This document shows, piece after piece, positions 1 through 12,116 of a DNA stretch of 64,000 nt. The notes beneath the pieces are model-generated. The model did no database searches, was not told the origin of the DNA, and saw nothing but the letters and a program-made list of their open reading frames with translations. Numbering within the stretch: position 1 is the first letter of the stretch; every line of letters begins with the position of its first letter. A program made the translations under genes and the position numbers. Origin of the DNA: Monarcha castaneiventris obscurior (Eukaryota > Chordata > Aves > Passeriformes > Monarchidae); the NCBI GenBank assembly GCA_026261815.1, contig JAMPIT010000493.1, positions 2,011,001 through 2,075,000 on the forward strand. The letters are read 5' to 3'.

Positions 1-781
1 AATGATGTTCTAAACAATTTCAGCTGGTAAAGTCAGGTAGACTAATATTTTATTTCCATTTGGCCTCTTATTTCTTTTACCAAAACTGAGATGAGACCCT
101 TGTGAGAATTCTGGGAGAATAATTAAGGATATGGCTGTCTATCTTCCTAAGAAAATAAAGGCACAGATGCCAAAGGACTGGAGAATGGCTCCCTCCTCAC
201 TGTCTTCTCACACCGGCATTGCTTGACAGCTAAATAAGAGACAACGTGAACTCCAGGAAAGCAAGTGAGCCAGACAGGGGTTCACAACCACGGGCCTCTC
301 CCGTGGACAGACAATGCAGAGCCCTCTCTCCCCTGGCTCAGGAGACACCTTGGCAGGTTGCACAGGCACAGGGCCAGTAAAAAGTAACTGCAGATCTTGA
401 CAGAATAGTGTAAAAGAAGTTTTCCCAAGCTCTGTGCCATACCTCCAGCCCGACTGATCACCTGTAAATCACACTCGTTGTCAAGTTATTAATAACACCT
501 TGATTTAACTCACAGAGGCCAGACCTGCAGCTCATGCTAATCGGTGTCACTTTCCCACAGCTAACAAGCCTGCCACTTGTGAGGTCCAAATGCCAACACC
601 AACCACTGCCTGGGAAATCAAGGCAGGACTTTGCAGTAGGGGTAAAATGCAATTTTTAGTAATGGGCCTCCTTTCTCCTTGGGAGGACTGACCCTTTGTT
701 TTCACAGAGAGACCAGAGGCCTCCACCCTCTCACTGTGATGGAGCAATCACAGGGGGAAAGGAGCTAAGGATAATACCTGC
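1..781. other. Unique noncoding DNA, no gene recognised
   Basis: Mixed-composition sequence with only short open frames on both strands. None shows a recognisable domain, and no repeat family was recognised. Nothing further can be supported here. Confidence 0.5.
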
Positions 782-913
782 AAGTGTTCCAGGGCAGGTT
801 GGACAGGGCTTGAAGCAACCTGGGATAGCGGAAGGTGTCCCTGCCCAGGGCAGGGGGTGGGAATGAGATGAGCTTTAAGATCCCTTCAACCCAAACCATT
901 CTGTGATTCCATG
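782..913 (+). mobile_element. CR1 LINE 3'-end fragment
   Basis: The stretch matches the familiar 3' untranslated end of avian CR1 retrotransposons. It reads, in order, a 'caggttggacagggcttg' type segment, a 'gtccctgcccagggcaggggg' like segment, and 'cccaaaccattctgtgattc' at the extreme 3' end. The terminal ATTCTGTGATTCCATGA-like repeat places the 3' end near 913 and gives plus orientation. Only about 130 bp remain, which is typical of 5'-truncated CR1 copies. There is no coding capacity. The short minus-strand open frame over this piece is an artefact of the repeat. Confidence 0.88.
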
Positions 914-1531
914 AGAAGCAGAGAGCAGCAGTACCATGCTCTACACCTGATCTTGCTTTTTCCTCATCTGATATCACCAAACCCCCTACCAAAGAGATTT
1001 GCAGACAGCAGAGATTTGCATCTCCTGCAAGCCACACTGAGAACAGGCCCCCCATGCTCTGTGGGACGCTCAGGAGCCCTGGCACTGCCACCAAGCCTCA
1101 TCCAGCACAAGTGTGATCTTCTCCTGCCACCTGGGATGCCCCAAGCCCGGGACAGGCAGCTCCAGTCCCTCCTTGTGCCAGGCTACGACAGCCCCTCACC
1201 CCCTGGCAGCCATCAGCACCATCATGCTGGCAAACCACTGAATTTTCTCTGTTTCAGGTTTACAGGGTCAAACTCAATACTTGCTTCAGGCTACTCAGAG
1301 CACCATTAATGCAGAATCCGGTTAAAAATCTCAACTCCACAAAAAAATGAACTTTGCTTTCGATTTCCCGCAGGGGCCGGGAATGCACCTTTTCCTTGTC
1401 ACTCTTACAGGATTCTCTGGGTGTAAATACTTAATGGAAATGTTCCTGGAAACGCATTACCATTAAAAAAAAAGTGTGATCCCAGCAACATTTGCATGAG
1501 ACAATAGTCTGTAGCTTTGCATCATCCAGAT
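914..1531. other. Unique noncoding DNA, no gene recognised
   Basis: A plus-strand open frame of about 130 codons runs through here, but it is proline, histidine and leucine rich with no domain. No start context or splice pattern supports it. No repeat was recognised. Confidence 0.45.
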
Positions 1532-1628
1532 CCAGATGTTTCTGGTGAGAAAGAAATAGATGACCTGAGAATTAAACCTAGGCCCCTTGGCTCCCCTCCA
1601 GATGCTCTACCAGCTGCTCACAGCAAAT
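1532..1628 (-). repeat. tRNA-like (SINE-type) unit 1 of a tandem pair
   Basis: Read on the minus strand, this unit has an A-box-like AGCTGGTAGAGC (plus 1604-1615). About 26 nt further on comes a B-box-like GGTTTAATTCTC (plus 1567-1578). That is close to the RNA polymerase III internal promoter layout of a tRNA. Downstream lies a non-tRNA tail containing TTTCTTTCTCACC and ending near ACATCTGG. The same head and tail recur about 200 bp away in unit 2. The cloverleaf is degenerate: the T-stem pairs poorly. This is therefore not a functional tRNA. A tRNA-derived SINE or tRNA pseudogene is inferred; I cannot name the family. Confidence 0.55.
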
Positions 1629-1732
1629 CCCTCTGGTCAATTACTTTACTTGATGCTTCTAATCAACAATATTATATATGTGATGCTATAAACTTTTGTA
1701 TTTAATATTAGCTCATAACTCAACATCCAAAA

Positions 1733-1832
1733 CCAGATGTCTTTGGTGAGAAAGAAATTGATGACTTATCAGAGGACTGAAGCCAGGCCCCCTGGCTCCC
1801 TTCCAGACAGTCTACCAGCTGAGCTGCAAGGC
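1733..1832 (-). repeat. tRNA-like (SINE-type) unit 2 of a tandem pair
   Basis: This is the second, diverged copy of the tRNA-like unit. On the minus strand the A-box-like GCTCAGCTGGTAGAC (plus 1810-1824) is followed by a B-box-like GGCTTCAGTCC (plus 1774-1784). The same tail follows, with TTTCTTTCTCACC and ACATCTGG. The A box is closer to the tRNA consensus than in unit 1. The two units lie in the same direction with an AT-rich spacer of about 100 bp. They could be a head-to-tail dimer of one SINE or two successive insertions. Confidence 0.55.
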
Positions 1833-4800
1833 AAACCAGCCACCTCCTGCTCCCCCCACCCCGCTCCCTTTCATGAAAGGAAAAGGATTTCGCATCTCCC
1901 AGTGCAGGAATACGTGAAAGATGTTTTAATAAACGCTTTTAAAAGCATAAGGCAGCCGTGCTTTGAGTCAGGAGAACACACTCCTTCCCAGAGGAAGGCT
2001 TGCAGACAAGCTCCTTTCTTTCCTAACGGGAGCCCACATTGAGGGCAGAAGCAGCATAAGAGATGATTAATTGAAATCTGAACTTCTTCAGCTTCTGCAT
2101 GCCCTGCTGAAGATGATTATGAGACACTCCCTGCAAGGCTGCATTCAGGGCAGCTCACTGGATCCGCGGATGCTGCAAAATATGAATGTTAAAGGAGCCA
2201 GAACAGGTTCCTGCAGGGCTGAAGGGTGGGACATGGGCATTTCTGATTTATGGAAATCTAATTTGTCCCAACCACGCAGAGCAGTCGAGCAAGTGCTTCA
2301 CTTCCAACCTTCATTGATGCACTGAGCTCAGTGCAATTCCTCCTACGTTTGAAGCTGAGCACACACTTCAGTGCTGCCCTGTACAAGGCCATGCTTTAGT
2401 AATCCAGAGTGGGGCACAGTAACTGCTCTGCTCTTGCTTAACTACTCAAGACACTAAATCAGAGCATTTATTAATAAATCACAAGTATTTATTAAAGGCA
2501 AGAGCATCAGATTTATAACTAGGAATTCACAGCGTTTTGCTCTTAAATTATAGCTATGTAAGATGTGATGAAAAGCAGCTTCCATGAAACCCCGAAGCCC
2601 ACAGACCTAAGAGCTTTGTTTAGGATTAGAGACAACATCCACTGCACATCTACAAATTGTAAGGAACAGAATTGTAAGGAGCAACTGTGAAAATATTATC
2701 ACAACTGAAATGAATCTGAAAGCAAAACCAGCACGCTATGAAAATGTATTAGAGAATGTTTTCCAAAGAGGCAATTCCAGCTTCCCAAGCTGATGAAGAC
2801 ACTGTACCTTTTCCAAGGAAAAACTACTTTTTAAGAAAGGGAGATATGGCTGCAAACATACAGAGAGCTGACAGTGGCGTTCAGAGAGTTCAACTCTCTT
2901 GTTGGTTCATTTGACTAGATCTCAAGACCAAGGTTTTACCTTAAGTTAACTTAATTATAACAATGTTGTGGTTTTGTAAAATTCAGTGAGATTCGGTATT
3001 CACTTGCTAGGGCAACTTATCCTGCCCAGGCAATGAAATCAGGCAAAAGCTTGGATAGATCCTCCAGCTGCTGGAAAAACAAACCTCATCCTCAGTAAAA
3101 GAGATTTCTAAATTTGGGTCTGTTCTGATCTGAAGACTCAGCATTATCTTGCCAACATTTCCAGTATAATCAAAGCAGCTGAAATCAAAGCTCAAATAAA
3201 ATATTCGGATTAAACTGCAATGGCATAAAAAACTTTCCATTCAAGGACTAATATCTGAAACAGTGTAATCTCATCGAGTCATCTTTTACCAAAAATTTCA
3301 CGTGTCTCTGGTCAAATTACTTTCCCCAGATAGCTTCAAGCTGTTTGGGAGGATATATTGCACCAAGGCTGTTTAGCACAAAGACAATCTGCATGGAAAG
3401 GAGAAACAAAGATGAAAAAAGCCCAGGTTGAGAGAGCTTAAAGGGCCAGGTGGGTCGAGACAGACACAGGGGCAGGACCAGCAGGTCAGGGAGAAGTCCA
3501 GGGAATCCACATGTCTGGGGTCAGCACACTCAGCACCTGGGGCTGACCAGATCACAGCACGTGCACAGAGTGCTGAGAGCTGCAGAACATCAGCAACATT
3601 TCACCCTCAGGAGCTGGTACAAATCGTGCTGGGCTCAATAACACCCAGTGATGCACCAGGACCTGCAGAAACTGATGAGAGAGGAGGGCTGCAGCATCTC
3701 CTTGGCTGCTGTGAGTTTAGCAGGATGGGGCCCACACAAGATCTCTGTCCAAATAACTAAACTTAAACCTCATAACAAGAAGATTATTAATCTATTTAGG
3801 CACCAATATAGTGCCTGGTGCACTGCTGGGGGCATTAAGCTCAGCACTGTGGGCAGAGAGGCAGAACACAGCAAATGATGAGGCACTGAGCTGCAGCCTG
3901 AGGGCACAGGTCTCCAGGGCCTGACACAGCATGAAACACGTGGCCTGTGAAAACACAGCTCATTTATCTGTTCTTCTGCAGACAGTCACATTGCAAAGCT
4001 CTCAATGCCTCATCTCTCCTCACACTTCACCAGGGTTAGTTCTCAGCAGGTCTCACTGCCACAGGATGAGTTTTCAGCCAGTGGCCTTCAACTAAGCCCT
4101 GCAGTGCCTTAGGATTCTCTTGCACCTTTTGATCCCCAGTGCAGCTGTTTCAAAGTATTGGTGTGACTGATTCTGACAGACTCGGTCCTAAGCAACACCA
4201 AAAATTACAACACCGTTTCAGAGTTTCCAACCTTTCCTTTAATGAAACCACTTATATAAATATACGTGCTTAAAAGGAGAATTTCCTCAATGGGATATCA
4301 CAGATTCCATCCATCCTGGTCGAATAACTACTGCAGAGGAGAGGAGGCATTAGACACTTGGCCCTGATTTGGTGGTCTGAGTGCTGCAATACCCATCACG
4401 TGTGGGAGCTGGGACCCACAGAACTGCAAGGAGCCCTTTGGGAGCCCTGAAACACCCAAGGGGAGCTCCGTGAAGAGGAACCGAACAGGTGGATTGTGAA
4501 GAGCATTTTCCACTGGGTGCCCCTGGCACAGCAACACATCATCCTCTGGCATCACCCTTCCTCTTCAGCAGGCTGAGGGTGTGAGCCTGCCCCCCATGAC
4601 AGCCCAGAGACATGAAAACCAACACAACCAGCCATTATCCACACTGTGCTGCTGGCTCCCAGGTCCAGGAAAAAATCCTGAGACCAAAAGGCAAGAAATA
4701 CTGCTCTGTCTTAAAATCAAACTTCAAGCTGCGTGGAGGAAGGGCTAACGAAGTGCAAACCAGAAGCAAGCACAGTAACCAACAGGTTGGGAGAGAACGG

Positions 4801-5967
4801 TGTTTCCTTGTGAGATGACTGCATGTCCAACACGGGCTCGGGCTGGCATTAATTAACCCTGACTGCACTGAGTCATGATTTGCAAGTTGTCAGTACCAAC
4901 AGAAATTCAGAGAAAACCAATGCTGTGCCCTCAATTCTTTCCCAAGTTTGTGTTGATTTGTAGATCATCCAGGGCTTCAAAGAGCAAAATCCAGGTCTTG
5001 AACCAGATCTGAAAACAAAATGAAAATGTCTGGGTGTAAAAACTGAATGTTTCCAAGGGTTTGGGTTTTGTTTGTGGTTTTTTTGCATAATTAACTGATA
5101 AACAGCATTTTAGAGCACTGAACCATGCTCTAAAACACTTCCCTTAGAGCCTCCTCTCCTCCTCCCAGTCTGTTGTCTGGAGATACGACATGGACACCAA
5201 GTGATTAAATCTGCTTGTTGCTTCATACATTTTTTTAATCAGAAACAGGATTCTGTCCAGGAAAGAGCAGCTGGAACCACAGCTGCAAAGCTCTCACTAA
5301 TGTGACACCACACAATCACACTTGATAGCAGAAGAATTCTCTGGAGGAGGAAATCACTCCAGGAGATGGGCTGTGATTGAGCAGGACTCCACTCCAGCAG
5401 CACTGGAAGATTTCTGTGCTTGTTGAGCTTTTGTTAACAAAACAGAAGATCTTCTACCCAGACAAGTACACTGAACCGACAAAAAATTAAAAAAAAAAAC
5501 CCAAAACACGTAATACCTACAGATATAAAGCTGAAAGGAAAACAGCCAAGTTCAGAAAAACACAAATTTGCTGCTAGTCTGCACTCTTTGGGGCATGGTC
5601 CTGGCTGGAATAGCCCAAATTTTAGGGTGCTACATGCTGCAGGGGCGGTGGAGGAGGAAGGGGGCTGAGCTGCATCCTCCCCAAAGCAGAGGCTGGCTGT
5701 GGTTACCTGTGATCCTGCCTTGATGTGGGAGAGGGAGCATTTTAAGGAGAGGATGCCTGAGGACCCTTCCCAGCCAAATAGTTCTAACAGGATCTGTGAA
5801 AATGAAGGAAACTGCAAAATGTGGAGCCAAGGGCGCAGTGGGGGCCCGGGCAGGAGTTTATAGCATTCCATGGATACGGAGAGTAACTTCTGGAGCAGCT
5901 GGAGGTCAGTCAGTGTGTGACATCCCACAGCTTGGGGACAGGACAAGTGGTACCTGCTGGGTTGTAG
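1833..5967. other. Unique noncoding DNA, no gene recognised
   Basis: About 4.1 kb of mostly AT-rich sequence without recognised genes or transposons. It includes a perfect 14-bp AT palindrome at 2466-2479. The longest minus-strand frame, about 170 codons at 5434-5946, is cysteine and leucine rich and matches no family known to me. Its 5' part crosses an oligo-A run near 5490, and it is treated as chance. Confidence 0.5.
2466..2479. repeat. Perfect 14-bp AT palindrome
   Basis: ATTTATTAATAAAT reads identically on both strands. It contains only A and T, so it may be chance. It could extrude a small hairpin or bind dimeric homeodomain-type factors. Confidence 0.7.
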
Positions 5968-6428
5968 TGATGCCTTTTCCTGGTCTTAAAATCAAGAGTC
6001 GAACACGGTTAGAAGGGAAAAAGGGGTTTTACCTTGGTATTTATTTTAAGGATCCTTAGGTGCACCATATCCAGGTCGAATGCACCTCGAAGCACACCGT
6101 GATATTCCTCCCCCGAAAAATCTGGTATCACATTATAGGTGTTAATAACTAGGATATCAAAGATTCCCCAATGAAAGGCTCAAATGAGCCCCCCTCCCCA
6201 AGGAACCTTTCCCTGGATGGTTCTATCTTAGTTTACAAAATGTGTTCTGGAGAGGACCTTGGGGCCTGGGGCTTTCTGATCCCTCACTACGAGGCTTCTA
6301 AGATGTTTCGTCTCCTGGCTTGACAAACGAGTCCAAGAATGTAGGCAAAAAAGCACTAAGAATACAGAAGTTGTAAAAAGGCATAACAAGGGTATAAAAT
6401 AAAAGGCAAAAAAAATGTCATGGCATCA
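5968..6428 (-). mobile_element. Solo LTR, diverged member of the TGATGCC family
   Basis: The element starts TGATGCC and ends GGCATCA, a perfect 7-bp terminal inverted repeat with TG...CA ends. It is flanked by GTAG (5964-5967) and CTAG (6429-6432), a 4-bp target duplication with one mismatch. On the minus strand an AATAAA signal lies at plus 6040-6045, followed by a segment of about 75 nt like U5. Its last bases resemble those of the four other TGATGCC LTRs, but the body is clearly diverged. A 7-bp inverted repeat (6058-6064 and 6081-6087) sits just upstream of the poly(A) signal. No internal retroviral sequence adjoins it, so it is a solo LTR. A 4-bp duplication suggests a class I (gammaretrovirus-like) ERV. 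Confidence 0.75.
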
Positions 6429-9400
6429 CTAGAGGGTCCCAGTGTCCCTGAACACGAGATGGACAGAGCCAGAGCACGTGACAAGGAGACAAGGCAGCAC
6501 CAAACTGGTGCCTGAAGCCTCCGTCACTGAGACTGGCAGCACTTCCCCCAGGGAATCCCTTTGGAGCAGGGAAACCCGAAGGGTGCCCTGAGGAGGGAAT
6601 GCAGACAGGAAACACACATTTTGGGGTGGCAGGATGAGGTTTACCCCTCCGTGTGTGGTTCCTTTAGGTAATTTTGGGGTGCCTGATTAGGATGCTCGTG
6701 GGATGGGCTGTCTGAAGAAGGCTGCGGTTCCCCCCTGCCGGATGAGCTCAGGTTGCAGTAAGAGCACCTGGAATTTTACTGGGACACTGGCAGGACCTGG
6801 AGGGGCAGTTTGAATCAGCTCATTCACCTAATCCCCAGTCACAGCCACACTGCAGCTGAAGAGCTGACAACCAGAGCAGAAGACAGCAGCTTAATTATGA
6901 CAAGATAGGAGGGATATACTCCAACTCACTGTTCCCCAGATCAAAAGAGCAAACACTGTGAAGATTTACTGGCTTTGCTTATCAGGAGAGCAAGGGAAAC
7001 CAAGGTAAAAGTTTAGACATGTGGGAATAAAACCCTCCTCAGGCAACTTGTCCTGAGGACTGGATGCAGCACAGGAATGGAGAGAGGAGTGCAAGCCTCA
7101 AAGGAGCTTTTGCCCCTGCTGTTTCAAACGACTCTGGCTAGCACAGCTCCTGCGAGACCGTGGCCTTTTCTGCTAACCCCGTGAGTTAGGACTCCATTTT
7201 CAAGTGATTCCACACCCCGACAGGGATGATGTTGTCTTTCTCAGAAAAGATTTGTGTACAGCAAGCGTCCGTAGGCAGCGAAACAAGATAGATTCTTTCT
7301 CATTAACACTCCTTTCAGCCTGGGCTGAGAAGCTGAACTATGGACAGAAAGCGTGGAGCAAAGCAGCAGTGGACGGAGGAGCAGAAGGAAGAACACTGGT
7401 GCCTGTGATGCAAAAAGATTAAAGCATCTTTCTCCATGATCCTTGACCTCAGCACAGAAAGGGACCAACTGCAAACTTCAGCCCGTGGACATGGAAAACG
7501 CACGGCAGAGCCATCTCCGTGGCCAGAGGGGGAGAGGAAGCCTGGCTGCAGGCAGAGCTGTACTCACCACGTGTCCCCTGTCACCCTGTGTGTTGCCAAG
7601 ACATCTCCCTGAGCTCTGCTACCACCGGGGTTTTTTTAAGTAGTTCAAAAGCACATTTATTTCTTGAAAGCCTATGAACATCAGATGGAACTAATTAAAA
7701 CCGGCAGGGCTCGGGGAGCCGGGAGGGAGACGTGCAATTGGGTTTCCACTTCAAAGTGGTTCAGCAAAATAAAAGCACTCAGGCCCTCTAATGCAACAGC
7801 ATGTCCATGGGTAATACCTAATTAAATCAGTATTCAGTCAATGGCAAAGAGGCAGGAAAGGTATTTGCTTGCAATCCTGACAAGAGCATTTCATTGCACG
7901 CTTCCTATCAAAGGGTGCAGAGGCAAATACACAGAAGATGGCTGGCTCAGGCCAGGGGAAAGGTGGGATCAGGGAGCAGGGACCAATGGGAAAGTTCTGG
8001 GGGAGTGACCAGGCTGACAGACAGCTGGGGAATTCAAACCGGGACAGGCCATCCCAAGGAGCAGTGCACCTCGGGGGGAGACCCTCCCGTCACTCCAACA
8101 CAATGTAAGTTCACGGGCCACCACACATGGGGAGGGAGAGAAGAGGCCACTCAGTGCTCCCAAGTGGCCACTCTCCCCCACTTTTGCTTGCCAGGCTCAG
8201 TGGGGCTGTGTTTGGATGCTCTGCCAGTTGATTAGCCAGGGCACCAGCGGTTAATTGCAGTGATTCCTCCTGTGCCCTCCCATGGCAGAGCAGGTGGAAC
8301 TGCACGGGGAGGAGGTGGCATCGTGGTCCCCACCACCCACCCACAGGATCCACAGGAATGGGGATCAGCTTCAGACAGCACAGCAGCCGCTGCTGTGGGG
8401 TTTCTGGGCAAGTGGGAGGCACCATAGCCAGGGACAGGCACGGTCCCTGCCACAGCCTGGCTGCTCCAGGGCACAGCTCCTCCGGGATGGAGGGACTCCT
8501 TGCAGGAACCCAGTGCCCCACAGCTCCTGCACTCTACCATCCCTGTGCCACCGGGGCCGCCATGTGTTCCCCATGGGGGTACCAAACCTCCCTGGACCCT
8601 TCCCCCCTGCACGGCCCCAAACCCCGGAGCACTGACCCCTCATGAGGTCCCTGAACTCCTGGTGCCCAGCCCTCTCCCCCCAGCCCATGCCACGTTTGGG
8701 GTCCCTGCACCCAGACAGGGCTGAGAGGCATCAGCAAGGAAAAGCTGCTCACCAGCATTGCCCCCTGTGCCTGCTCCATCCAGGGTTTGTTTTGTTCCTC
8801 CTTTAAAAATCGTGTTTTCCCTCTAATCTGGCATTTTACACCCCACCCTAAAGCCTGTGTTAAAATGGGGGCTGGACTGGCTGGCAGCTGTGGGGCTGCA
8901 GGATCAGCCACATCCAAACCCCTTCCTATCCCTCTCCCATACTCCTCCATCCCTCATTCACTCTGATGTGCATCCCAGCCTGGGAATGGGCTCTACAGCA
9001 GCAGCAGTCCTTGGAGCCACAGTCAGGGCCAGCAGCTGATGCCACACAGGGAGCCAGGGGTGGCTACCAGTGGCCAGCATCCCTCCGGCCCCAGCCCACC
9101 CAGTGACCCAGGGCGGCACGTGGAGTCTGACTGATGTCCCACCCTCCTGCACCCGCTTCTGTTTGGTTCTTCCCTCATTCTCTGTGGCTGGGGCAATGCT
9201 AGGGGAAGAAATCAATAAAAATTAACTCTGAAAATAAAAAAGGAATGAATCGGCAACTTGCATGTGGCAGCAGATAAAGTGGCCCGTGATGGCCCCATAA
9301 ACCATCTCTCAACACACCATTTATCACCAAGCCAGCATGTCTCAACATCAGGCTTAATTTACTCAATATTGGAAGACATAAACCTGGCCTTGCAAATTTA

Positions 9401-9646
9401 GGAAAAGGAGTTGCAGTGACAATTCAGATTTTAGTGTGGCTGACGCCTCTGCTTGGAGTTTTCTGCTGTTAGGGGTGTGCAGGGGGCCTTTGGCTGGGCT
9501 GAGCTGTTGGGATGGGTCACTGCAGGATTTCAGCTCCCTGGCAACATCTGGTTGCAAAAGCTGAGGAGCTGGGCACACCTAAGCATGTCATAGCTGAGAG
9601 GCTGGGATGGAGTGATCAGGCTCGCTCTGCATCCTATACCCTTGGC
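6429..9646. other. Unique noncoding DNA with a GC-rich patch
   Basis: No gene recognised. From about 7900 to 9200 the sequence is GC-rich and stop codons are scarce, so open frames of 100-140 codons appear in several overlapping frames on both strands. That pattern reflects composition rather than coding. At about 7660-7880 an AT-rich block with two AATTAA-type sites looks like possible conserved noncoding DNA. Confidence 0.5.
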
Positions 9647-10077
9647 TGATGCCTTCTCCAGCCACCTAGGAACAGAGACTAGACAAGAGTAAGGAAATAA
9701 AGATAGGTATTTATTTGAAGGGCCTTCAAGGTACACCCTGAGGGAGCCAGAGCTTCCAAAAAATGGACACCAAGGTGGACAACCGCCAAGTTCTTCACAC
9801 TTTCATAGGTTTGGTTCATTTGCATATCATGGTTAATTCTCCAATTAAAGCCCCAGTTCAATGATGTAATTCCCCTCAGCTTGCCCCCCCTTAGAGTCTT
9901 TGGTTTACACATTTTGGGCCTAGAACAGCCTGGCTCTCCTTGAAGGCAAAGCCTGGAGAGGCTTTGTTATGTCTGCCCAGCACGAGAGAGCAGAAATTAC
10001 AGGCTACAAGAACTTCAGAGTTGCACTCTAAGCAGTACAGAATTTGAAAAATATAAAAGTCAAAACCTAAGGCATCA
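9647..10077 (-). mobile_element. Solo LTR, TGATGCC family copy 1
   Basis: The boundaries are TGATGCCTT and AAGGCATCA, a perfect 9-bp terminal inverted repeat. Flanks are TGGC (9643-9646) and CGGC (10078-10081), a 4-bp target duplication with one mismatch. On the minus strand there is an octamer ATGCAAAT (plus 9818-9825) and a TATA position mutated to TATGAAA. The AATAAA poly(A) signal is at plus 9710-9715. By eye it is about 90% identical to the copies at 25.5, 29.4 and 57.2 kb. No gag, pol or env remnant is attached. A solo LTR arises by recombination between the two LTRs of a provirus. The promoter is probably weakened by the TATA change. Confidence 0.85.
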
Positions 10078-12116
10078 CGGCAGTGCCCAGGATGCTCCTG
10101 CCCAGGACTCCAGCTCACTGTGGCTGCACCACTGCAGCCACTGCCCTGTGAAGGGAAGCTTCCTCCATCCCCTGTCTGACACAGAGAGCTTTTGTGAGCT
10201 ACAAATCGCAGCCCCAGCAGAGCCTCCTTGGCTGCAGCACAAGAAGAGGGGATGGCCCTTGGGTAAAGCTGGCTGGGCTTTTGCTCAGTTGCTTTTTCCT
10301 TTTAGAAGTTTGTAACGCACTGCCCAGGACGTGGCACAAGCTCTGTACGAGAGGTGAGTAACATTCACTCATGGGACTGTTTGTACAGCTCAGGGCACTG
10401 CAGGTCAGCCTGAGGGGTGCTGGAAGGATGGTGCAAGGCCCTCAGCCCAGACAAGCAGAGAGCAAGGCAAAGGAAGATAAAGAGGCATTCCCAGGGCTGC
10501 ATGGGGTCCAGCACACGGTAGCTGAAGGCCCAGAAGGTCACAATTTCAATGCAGGTCCTCAGCCTACCCCTGGGGAAACGTGGCTCTTTTCTGACGGCAC
10601 AAAATGTCGCGATCAAACTCCTTTGAAAGCCAGAGGGAGACCCCCATCAGCCCTGGCGAGAAAATGTATGACTTAGGGAGGAGAAACCAAAAGGAAGTTG
10701 TGTGACCCACATGGCAGGGGAAACAGCTGAACGTTCTTGGGAACCCCAGCTAGCCACAGACACGTCCTGTGCTCTGATACCCATGCCTGTTGTCCCCTCA
10801 TCTCCACCTCCTCACTGTGCACCTTCACAGCCTCGCTCAGAGCCTTGGCCCTGCTGCACCACTGACTCCATCTCCACAGCCTTCTGGTTGGATCTCCCGG
10901 CCCTCAGCCGCTCCAGGTCACTCCTCATTCGCTCTTTCCTCAGCATCCTAGTGAGAAAAGGCCACTGAAGGTAGATGGAAGGATGGGTTTATTCCAGCTT
11001 TCATCCAAGAGCCCGTTGTTTTGCTTGTCACTCACTGTAAAGAGAGTAAAGAGAAGCCTGCTCGGAAGCAGTGGCACAGCCAATATTTTATTAGGAGAAC
11101 AGATCCCACCAGCTGAAATCAAGGAGCTTTCAGTCCTTTGTGAGCCTTGTATCTCTGGCAGCCCTCAGACAGGTTTTACAACCAGGACTAAAGGAGATCA
11201 AGACCTGCAGTCCTCGGGTGGAAATTTGTCCTTGTCCCCCAGGTCACCGGAGCACTTGAGTCCTGCCAGTCTCTGGTGTCACCACACACCCTTCCCACGT
11301 GTTATTCCTGACATGCGCAAACTGCACGGTCCAGCAGAGAGCGGCATACATTACAAACGAGGTGAAAAAGAAACCTGAAAAAGAAACCAGAACCCACTGC
11401 TGGAGTCTTGCAGCCCGCTGCTAATTAGGTGAGACATGGTGAGAGGAACCCCTGCTATCAGCCAAGAGGAGGGAATGTAAATATTTGCAAGTCTAGGTCA
11501 CCAGGTCCATTATTTACTGTTCTGTCCTTTGACTTGAGGTTTGACATAAGACTTGAGGTTTTTGGAGGTTTGTTGTGTTTCGGTTGTTTTTTTTTTTTTT
11601 TCTTTTTGCTCTGAGCGTCCCTTGATTTCTCGCCAGTTAGGTAGCTGTGAAAGGGAGGGCTGCCTTCAGCATCCCACACCCGCCAAACAATGATGCTACT
11701 GTGAGCTTTACCCATTAATCCCGGCTCGCTGGGTGGCACAAGGTGTTGGGTGCTATGAGCCAGAAAGGGACGGGAGGCAGAGCTCTCAGCCTCCTGCCCT
11801 GCAGGCCCCAGGGCTGTGGCAGTCCCTGCTGTGTGCATGGCCAGCACTGCTTCCAGTGGGGCAGAAACACAGCCACAGCAAGAGGGACATGTGCCACAAA
11901 AGCAGGCTCAGCCATGGGAGCCACAAACTCTCTCTTTGTTCCACTAAGAACCTTCAGTTTGTACACTGACACTGGACCCTGCCCACAAGCTCCCATTTCC
12001 AATTTCTCTGCCAGAAAGTGGGGAAGGAAAATGATTTTTTTTTTGGTATTTGAAGGCAGTATTTCACATTCAAGGCAAAAAGCTGTATTCATCTACCCAT
12101 ATTACCCAAAACCTCC
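10078..12116. other. Unique noncoding DNA, no gene recognised
   Basis: Unremarkable mixed sequence with short open frames only. A 15-base T run lies at 11587-11601. It inflates a lysine-rich minus-strand frame, which is not considered real. Confidence 0.5.

Noticed and set aside
1532..1832. Functional tRNA genes
   Set aside because: A- and B-box-like motifs exist, but acceptor and T stems do not pair and there is no clean cloverleaf.
7900..9200. Possible GC-rich coding exon(s) with frames of 100-140 codons
   Set aside because: Comparable frames overlap on both strands, which is expected from GC-rich, stop-poor DNA. No domain was recognised.
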